Below are positions 8,830 to 12,951 of a DNA stretch of 12,951 bases, one piece after another. The translations under genes and the position numbers were made by a program. Source of the DNA: Gammaproteobacteria bacterium (GTDB taxonomy: Bacteria > Pseudomonadota > Gammaproteobacteria > Arenicellales > Poriferihabitantaceae); assembly GCA_009839585.1 (NCBI GenBank), contig VXPI01000373.1, positions 1 through 12,951 on the forward strand, read 5' to 3'. The stretch's first letter is position 1, and each line of letters begins with the position of its first letter. The notes beneath the pieces are model-generated. The model saw nothing but the letters and a program-made list of their open reading frames with translations, ran no database searches and was not told where the DNA came from.

Positions 8830-8937
8830 GATGAATTGCAAGAGCTGAGCAAAACTGTAGCGTTGAAAGAAGATTGCATCGTGTGCCTGCAGCATTCTCC
8901 TCAAGCATGACAAGGCACTGCTGATTATCTGTTCTGC
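8830..8937 (-). pseudogene. Frameshifted C-terminal tail of the crotonase/dehydrogenase fusion
   Basis: Directly after the premature end of the fusion gene, a second frame gives [17 protein letters not shown], then [18 protein letters not shown], from 8937 down to about 8833. FadB-like proteins normally continue after GGPM with a tyrosine-alanine-acid-glutamine stretch, then a helix ending in LRR and a segment of the type F-W-x-P-x-x-L-L-x-x-L. The frame here fits that pattern. Restoring one base near 8937-8942 would give GGPMYYAEQI. The shifted frame has no stop until 8689, about 100 nt inside the monooxygenase/reductase gene, so a second small change may also be present. The family comparison is from memory, not an alignment. 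Confidence 0.5.
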
Positions 8938-10880
8938 ATGTACATCGGCCCTCCTTTCCAGCGCGGGAAGGCATATCCGTTGGTCATGACAACATCAATG
9001 TCTTCTGCACAACGTGCAATGCCTTCATCAAGAACATCTCGCGCTTCGCTTTGCATGGCGTTCAGTATACGTTTCATGATTTCGTCTTCGGAAAATGACC
9101 TTGGTGCAACCAATCGAGCATCTCGCTCATCTGCGATAATTGAGTTGACCGTCTCGTCAAGCCTTGGAGCGCCCCTCTCGTAGTTATACCAGCCAGAACC
9201 CGTTTTCCTGCCAAATCGACCAAGTTCACAGAGGCGGTCTGAAATTCCAGCATGGCGCATGGCAGGATGACGGGTTCTTGCCTGTTGTTTTCGAATTGCC
9301 CAGGCGATATCGAGACCGGCAAGATCCTGCATCTGGAAAATCCCCATTGGATATCCAAAATTACGCATGGCTTCGTCAACCTGAACCGGTGATGCTCCTT
9401 CTACGACTAGATCATCTGCTTCACGACGATAGGCTGACATAATGCGATTGCCGATAAAGCCATCGCACATACCGGATACTACCGGAATCTTGGACAGTGA
9501 TTTTGCAAACCTGATTCCGGTGACAAGTACCTCTGGAGTCACCATTTCGGTTTTGATGACTTCGACCAGTTTCATGATATGGGCAGGCGAGAAGAAATGA
9601 AGTCCGATCACACGGCTCGAATCATCAACATATTTCGTGATTTCATTCACATCAAGGTAGGAAGTATTGGATGCCAAAACTGCATCCGGCCGCATACACT
9701 CATCCAGTTTTCTGAAGACCTCCTGCTTGACATCCAAATCCTCGTACACTGCTTCAATGACCAGATCGACATCGTTGATCAGCTGATAATCGACACTGCT
9801 TTGAAATATGGATGTAAGCGCATGGAATTTGCTTGAGGAAATTAGTCCCCGTTTTTCACTATCCAGCAATATTTCATGTACCCTTTGCCGAGCGAGTTTT
9901 GCACTGGCATCCGAAGTCTCTATCAATATGACCGTGTAGCCATTCAGCAAACAGGCGACAGCGATGCCTGTTCCCATTGTGCCTCCGCCAACTACGCCAA
10001 TATGCTCTATTTTGCAGGGTTGAATCTTTTTCAAATCATCTAACTTGCCGGTGTTGCGTTCTGCAAAGAAAATGTATCTCAGGGCTTTGGATTGCTCGCT
10101 ACACTTGAGTCGCTCAAAATGATCGCGCTCCAACTTGACTGCCCTCTCAGTATCAAGTACTGTCGTTGACAGGATTGTCTCGAGTGCCACGACTGGGGAC
10201 TGTTGTCCATGACTTTTCTGTTTCAGCATTTGCCGTTGTCTGTCGGCTTCATCTCGGGTCAAGGGTTCGATTACGGATCTTCTTGATAATGGAATCGGTA
10301 GAGGCTTACCAGCTTTTTTGTTGCCAAACTCGATTGCAAATTCCTCCAGGCTGTTCTCTACCACAGCCGACAGAATGCCTTTTGCCAAGGCATCTTGCGC
10401 ACTGACCGGCTTGCCGGTGGTAATCATTCGAATCGCATCTTTCATCGCCACGCATCTCGGCAGGAATACTGTTCCTCCAGATCCCGGGATGAGACCCAAA
10501 TTCACTTCTGGAAAACCCAGACTCGCAGTTGACAAGGCCACTCGGTAGTGACAACCCAAAGCGATTTCCAGACCTCCTCCCAGGGCAACTCCGTGAATGG
10601 CGGCTATCCATGGTTTCGAAGCACTCATTAGTTGGAAGACCACATCCCTGAGGTATGGCGGTTTCGGCGGTTTATTGAATTCCCGAATGTCAGCCCCTGA
10701 GATGAAAGTTTTTCCTGCACCGATCAGAACCACAGCCTTAATCCTTACATCACCATTCGAGGCTCTCACAACATTTTCGATACTGGAACGAACCGCATGA
10801 GATGCCGCATTTACCGGTTTATTGTCAATCGTCAGGATTCCAACCTGGTCACGACAGACAAAATCAATGATATCGCCCAT
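8925..10880 (-). CDS. Enoyl-CoA hydratase/3-hydroxyacyl-CoA dehydrogenase fusion (FadB/FadJ-like), C-terminus truncated
   Basis: A bifunctional beta-oxidation protein of 651 residues. The N-terminal crotonase domain has a complete hydratase site: oxyanion loops SGAD (61-64) and GVALGGG, with Glu105 in GGGLE and Glu125 in FPEVNLGL. The dehydrogenase part begins with the NAD motif GVVGGGTMGTGI (295-306) and has Ser407, His428 in HFFSP, Glu440 and Asn478 in GFIGNRI, the usual catalytic set. It should hydrate an enoyl-CoA and oxidise the 3-hydroxyacyl-CoA to the 3-oxo form for the thiolase. It stops at GGPMYMQNR, about 40 residues short of typical relatives, because of an apparent frameshift (next frame holds a matching tail). 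The catalytic residues precede the break, so activity may survive. It lies 44 nt after the thioesterase gene; no clear ribosome site is visible. Confidence 0.88.
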   Translation of the reverse strand: MGDIIDFVCRDQVGILTIDNKPVNAASHAVRSSIENVVRASNGDVRIKAVVLIGAGKTFISGADIREFNKPPKPPYLRDVVFQLMSASKPWIAAIHGVALGGGLEIALGCHYRVALSTASLGFPEVNLGLIPGSGGTVFLPRCVAMKDAIRMITTGKPVSAQDALAKGILSAVVENSLEEFAIEFGNKKAGKPLPIPLSRRSVIEPLTRDEADRQRQMLKQKSHGQQSPVVALETILSTTVLDTERAVKLERDHFERLKCSEQSKALRYIFFAERNTGKLDDLKKIQPCKIEHIGVVGGGTMGTGIAVACLLNGYTVILIETSDASAKLARQRVHEILLDSEKRGLISSSKFHALTSIFQSSVDYQLINDVDLVIEAVYEDLDVKQEVFRKLDECMRPDAVLASNTSYLDVNEITKYVDDSSRVIGLHFFSPAHIMKLVEVIKTEMVTPEVLVTGIRFAKSLSKIPVVSGMCDGFIGNRIMSAYRREADDLVVEGASPVQVDEAMRNFGYPMGIFQMQDLAGLDIAWAIRKQQARTRHPAMRHAGISDRLCELGRFGRKTGSGWYNYERGAPRLDETVNSIIADERDARLVAPRSFSEDEIMKRILNAMQSEARDVLDEGIARCAEDIDVVMTNGYAFPRWKGGPMYMQNR

Positions 10881-10924
10881 GTCAGTATCGTTTCGAATTG
10901 CTTACTGCAGACATTACTAGTATG

Positions 10925-11431
10925 TCAGCCCTGTTTTGACTGATATGCCTCTATACTCTTTCGAATGTTTGGAGGGATACTTAAAGGTAACATGGTTAGC
11001 GATTCTACAAACACAGCGGTAGTCTTTCCGGTAAAGCACAACTCTCCATTTTGGCTTGCAGTTATGTGGTTGGTTAGAGATGTATTGCCAATTCGTGAGA
11101 CACCGACATGGATTTGCAGTGTGAGGCCCGCCCTGACTGGGGATTTGAAATCAAACTCCAAGGCGGCAAATGGAGTGCCAATCCCGTATTTCAGGTTCAT
11201 CTCCGACCAGTCGGCACCCAGACAATACCGATACCAGCCTTCAACAGCTTCTATGCCCCAGGCAGGGATATTACCGGTGTAGACAATCTGGGCCGGATCA
11301 CAATGACCCCAACCCACTACAACTTCATAAATCCAGGGATCCGCAAACGTGGCATGCGCGTATTCCATGTCTCGCCATGGCACTGGCGGCCGAATACCGC
11401 CTTTAGGATTGGGCTGGACTTTTTTCTGCAT
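10925..11431 (-). CDS. 4-hydroxybenzoyl-CoA-type thioesterase (hotdog fold)
   Basis: A 168-residue hotdog thioesterase. The 4-HBT signature GHCDPAQIVY lies at 42-51, with Asp45 at the catalytic position of Pseudomonas 4-hydroxybenzoyl-CoA thioesterase, followed by a hydrophobic helix (NIPAWGIEAVEGW). Enzymes of this kind in aromatic CoA clusters hydrolyse dead-end or overflow thioesters and so free CoA; a role in ring-derived intermediates is also possible. It is the first gene of the leftward operon. The first ATG gives about 20 residues more than usual before the first strand; Met22 (codon starting at 11368) is an alternative start. Neither start has a good ribosome site at normal distance, whereas a strong AGGAGG sits 36 nt upstream in front of a short leader frame. 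Confidence is high for the family and low for the start. Confidence 0.82.
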   Translation of the reverse strand: MQKKVQPNPKGGIRPPVPWRDMEYAHATFADPWIYEVVVGWGHCDPAQIVYTGNIPAWGIEAVEGWYRYCLGADWSEMNLKYGIGTPFAALEFDFKSPVRAGLTLQIHVGVSRIGNTSLTNHITASQNGELCFTGKTTAVFVESLTMLPLSIPPNIRKSIEAYQSKQG

Positions 11432-11439
11432 GCCGGTTT

Positions 11440-11463
11440 TTACATCTTGGACGGAAGTATCAT
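11440..11463 (-). CDS. Possible seven-codon leader peptide before the thioesterase gene
   Basis: An ATG at 11463 preceded by AGGAGG (11468-11473, 4 nt spacer) opens a frame reading MILPSKM and a TAA stop at 11440-11442. The stop lies 8 nt before the thioesterase ATG, a distance that would allow ribosomes to reinitiate. This is the best ribosome site seen in the window, yet it is out of frame with the gene that follows. Either it is a true leader coupling initiation to the operon, or the thioesterase gene has lost its original start through a one- or two-base indel. Confidence 0.35.
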   Translation of the reverse strand: MILPSKM

Positions 11464-11467
11464 GCTT

Positions 11468-11484
11468 CCTCCTGAAAAAAGGAG
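11468..11484 (-). promoter_or_regulatory. Strong ribosome binding site with a possible masking hairpin
   Basis: On the minus strand CTCCT (11480-11484) can pair with AGGAG (11469-11473), the core of the AGGAGG ribosome site, across a six-base U-rich loop. The stem is five base pairs, with three G-C pairs. If formed in the mRNA it would hide the ribosome site for the leader peptide at the operon head. The pairing is seen in the sequence; a regulatory effect is inference. Confidence 0.35.
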
Positions 11485-11555
11485 TGCTGCTACGCTTGAT
11501 TGATCGAAAGCATGAGCATTTCGTTAACCGCTTTTTGCCTGAATGATCAATATAT

Positions 11556-11564
11556 CATATACCA
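11556..11564 (-). promoter_or_regulatory. Weak candidate promoter of the leftward operon (extended -10)
   Basis: The minus strand reads TGGTATATG here, an extended -10 type element with TG one base before a TATATG hexamer. No good -35 hexamer is found 16-18 nt upstream. It lies in the most AT-rich part of the gap between rnpB and the thioesterase gene, about 85 nt before the strong ribosome site. A small palindrome (ATGAT-N6-ATCAT, 11543-11558) overlaps it. The assignment is tentative. Confidence 0.2.
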
Positions 11565-11719
11565 TGTGAGCACTTCCATAGGCTCAGTTGGAATTGGTGT
11601 TTCACTGAAGACATGTAGATCAATGCCAAAATATCCTTGCCCCGCGATGGTGCCTGCCATGTTTGTGTACCACCCCAAAATGGAAATTCGAGACAAATAT
11701 GGGCAGTTTGACCGCAAGC

Positions 11720-11766
11720 ATACAAACGAGAACCCCGTTCACGATACTAAACTGATTGGTTTGTAT
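11720..11766. repeat. Inverted repeat just downstream of rnpB
   Basis: ATACAAAC at 11720-11727 is exactly complementary to GTTTGTAT at 11759-11766, with 31 nt between. On the minus strand the enclosed segment contains GAAC-GGG-GTTC, a second small hairpin. It starts about 8 nt after the expected rnpB 3' end, so it could be part of the 3' trailer of the precursor RNA. It lacks a U-tract, so it is not a standard intrinsic terminator. Confidence 0.35.
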
Positions 11767-11773
11767 AATGGAT

Positions 11774-12125
11774 TGATGGGAGTTGGCCGATAAGCCGGGT
11801 TCTGTCTTGGACAGCCATTCATCTGGGATACCTGTCGCCAGATATCTCAAGCAACCTACCCGGATCCGATGCGGGCCACATCTCGAGGATCCCTATTTGG
11901 TCTTGCTCCAGGTGGGGTTTACCCTGCCACTTCTGTTACCAAAAGTGCGGTGCGCTCTTACCGCACCATTTCAACCTTACCCCCGAGAAATCCGAAGGCG
12001 GTATATTTTCTGTTGCACTGGCCGTCGATTCACATCGCCCAGGCGTTACCTGGCACCCTGCCCTGTGGAGCCCGGACTTTCCTCAATACCATTTTGATAC
12101 TGCGACTGCCTGGCCGACTCCCGGA
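11774..12125 (-). ncRNA. rnpB: RNase P RNA, bacterial type A
   Basis: The catalytic RNA of RNase P, which removes 5' leaders from pre-tRNAs. Read on the minus strand it shows the near-universal core GAGGAAAGTCCGGGCTCCAC, the CAGGTAACGCCTGGGC hairpin, an ACAGAAA-type segment leading to CCGCC, GTGCGGTAAGAGCGCACCGC, GCAAGACCAAATAGG, and ACAGAACCCGGCTTAT near the 3' end. All match E. coli M1 RNA closely in order and spacing. The ends pair as helix P1: GGGAGTCGGCC (12112-12122) with GGCCAACTCCC (11778-11788), one mismatch in eleven. The length of about 350 nt is typical. The exact ends are uncertain by a few bases. It follows an unrecognised protein gene on the same strand and has its own candidate promoter. 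Confidence 0.97.
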
Positions 12126-12129
12126 TACG

Positions 12130-12159
12130 ATGCTACCACTAAGGTGCCGGGTAAAACAA
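12130..12159 (-). promoter_or_regulatory. Candidate sigma70 promoter of rnpB
   Basis: On the minus strand a -35 like TTGTTT (12154-12159) and a -10 like TAGCAT (12130-12135) are separated by 18 nt. The -10 lies about 6-8 nt before the predicted 5' end of RNase P RNA, which is the expected spacing because bacterial RNase P RNA often starts at or very near its transcription start. Each hexamer departs from consensus at two positions. Confidence 0.45.
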
Positions 12160-12220
12160 TGATTTTTTTGGTCAGGGTTGGGAGTAAATAAAATTGTCCG
12201 CTTTATGGAGCAACCACAAA

Positions 12221-12951
12221 TTAGGAAATATTTACCCATCCTGTTCCAGTACGTGTTGTATGCCCGTATCTTCCCATGACCTTTCTCTGCTCTTCCAAAT
12301 CTCGCTTAACGTCTTCGGCCACTTCCTCGACTTCCCTTGCCACCCGAGACTCAAGTCCGAGTTCTCTTTCCAACGCTGTAGTGAACGGAAGCAGCATGTC
12401 CGATGCCGGTGACGCTACGATCAGCTCGCGTAGCCGTACCGCCCCCAACTCAACTGCCAGCCAATACAGGCTATCGAGTATTCCCCTCGGCAAGGAATTA
12501 ATCGATGAGAGAAGCGACAGGGCTGATTCGATATCCAGCATGCATGCTGCCTCGTCTCTTCCAAGAAAATGTTCATGTGCACGAATGAGGTGGCCATGGC
12601 ATTGAATTTCTGGCAACTCTGGACTTTCCTGATCGCCTAGGCGGTTCATCGTTGCGACCGAGGCATCGACCAGTTCCATCCCTAAATGCAGCTCGGCAAT
12701 TTTCCGTTGTGCAGATTCAGAGCCATGCTGCAACACAGTCTGATCACTCGTCCCGAAACGACGAATGAAAAAGTCCCTCAATTCCGAAGGCGAGTACTGT
12801 GCCTCCATAAAACAGACCAGCGCCTCAACCAGTGATGCCCGTCCGCGAGCACGGCGCATGAGATAGTAAATGTTGTAGAGTCGTTCGGACACATAATAGA
12901 GTTTACCGCCAAACGTTCCTCCTGCCACCAACACCACCACCCCCAGGGTCA
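12221..12951 (-). CDS. C-terminal part of an unrecognised protein, runs off the window edge
   Basis: At least 243 residues are visible; the frame remains open past the right edge, so the true start is outside the window (GTG at 12940 is inside the same open frame). The visible part is largely helical and charged. It contains GGKLYYVSERLYNIYYLMRR near its beginning and a final stretch LLPFTTALERELGLESR followed by VAREVEEVAEDVKRDLEEQR, which resembles a coiled-coil or amphipathic helix. The aromatic-rich RLYNIYYLMRR segment vaguely recalls the ends of large bacterial repeat (TPR-like) or STAND-type NTPase proteins, but I cannot name a family with confidence. It ends about 95 nt before the 5' end of rnpB on the same strand. 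No membrane segment or signal peptide is visible in this part. Confidence 0.6.
   Translation of the reverse strand, partial: TLGVVVLVAGGTFGGKLYYVSERLYNIYYLMRRARGRASLVEALVCFMEAQYSPSELRDFFIRRFGTSDQTVLQHGSESAQRKIAELHLGMELVDASVATMNRLGDQESPELPEIQCHGHLIRAHEHFLGRDEAACMLDIESALSLLSSINSLPRGILDSLYWLAVELGAVRLRELIVASPASDMLLPFTTALERELGLESRVAREVEEVAEDVKRDLEEQRKVMGRYGHTTRTGTGWVNIS

Larger units (their letters stand above)
11485..11773. other. Intergenic region between rnpB and the catabolic operon
   Basis: About 290 bp with no gene I can support. It should contain the 3' processing or termination region of rnpB and the promoter of the leftward operon. Reading frames on either strand have no recognisable protein features, and the longest one on the plus strand runs into rnpB. 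I find no tRNA and no hairpin followed by a T-run. The most visible structures are an 8-bp inverted repeat near rnpB and an AT-rich palindromic patch at 11543-11561. Confidence 0.4.

Noticed and set aside
8790..8879. Possible 30-residue N-terminal extension of the monooxygenase/reductase from the ATG at 8879
   Set aside because: The family starts just before the GGGPAG motif, the extension has no ribosome site at a usable distance, and the same DNA appears to encode the tail of the preceding protein in another frame.
11500..11793. Plus-strand open frame of 97 codons between the thioesterase gene and rnpB
   Set aside because: No recognisable protein features, no ribosome site, and its end lies inside the conserved rnpB sequence on the other strand.
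1..12951. CRISPR arrays, insertion sequences, tRNA genes or phage genes
   Set aside because: Reading both strands I found no direct-repeat arrays, transposase-like proteins, terminal inverted repeats with target duplications, or tRNA cloverleaf sequences.

Overview
The window looks like a proteobacterial chromosome segment, most likely gamma- or betaproteobacterial. Two things point there: an A-type RNase P RNA gene very close to the E. coli M1 pattern, and a CoA-thioester aromatic degradation cluster of the kind first described in Azoarcus evansii. Base composition is mixed, with no obvious GC extreme by eye. The lineage is an inference.

Layout. Positions 1-261 hold a non-coding region with several palindromes, including a 10-bp inverted repeat at 168-200. 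It precedes a rightward 3-oxoadipyl-CoA-type thiolase gene (262-1491). The thiolase gene converges on a long leftward run of eight genes that reads from about 11.43 kb down to 1.63 kb. In transcription order these are a 4-HBT-type thioesterase, a crotonase/3-hydroxyacyl-CoA dehydrogenase fusion, a 2-aminobenzoyl-CoA monooxygenase/reductase-type flavoprotein fusion, an SDR dehydrogenase, a divergent crotonase, an acyl-CoA dehydrogenase, a 2-aminobenzoate-CoA ligase-type enzyme and a Rid-family protein. Small overlaps (4, 1 and 17 nt) and short gaps support one operon. Upstream of it lie about 310 bp with a possible leader, then rnpB (about 11774-12125, minus strand), then the C-terminal part of an unrecognised protein that runs off the right edge.

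How the genes work together. Ligase plus monooxygenase/reductase is the signature of aerobic anthranilate (2-aminobenzoate) breakdown through CoA thioesters. Anthranilate is activated to 2-aminobenzoyl-CoA. The ring is then hydroxylated and reduced by a single fused flavoenzyme to a non-aromatic 2-amino-5-oxocyclohexenyl-CoA compound. The steps after this are poorly established. The remaining genes form a plausible kit: SDR (ketone reduction), Rid protein (enamine handling), divergent crotonase (possible ring opening or isomerisation), acyl-CoA dehydrogenase and hydratase/dehydrogenase fusion (beta-oxidation), and thiolase (final cleavage). No gentisate dioxygenase, transporter or regulator is visible in the window.

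The most notable details are: a crotonase lacking both hydratase glutamates but keeping an Asp in the isomerase/hydrolase loop; a Rid protein with Met in place of the key Arg; an apparent one-base frameshift that cuts about 40 residues from the FadB-like fusion; a strong ribosome binding site in front of a seven-codon leader at the operon head, able to fold into a hairpin; and the palindrome array in front of the thiolase gene.
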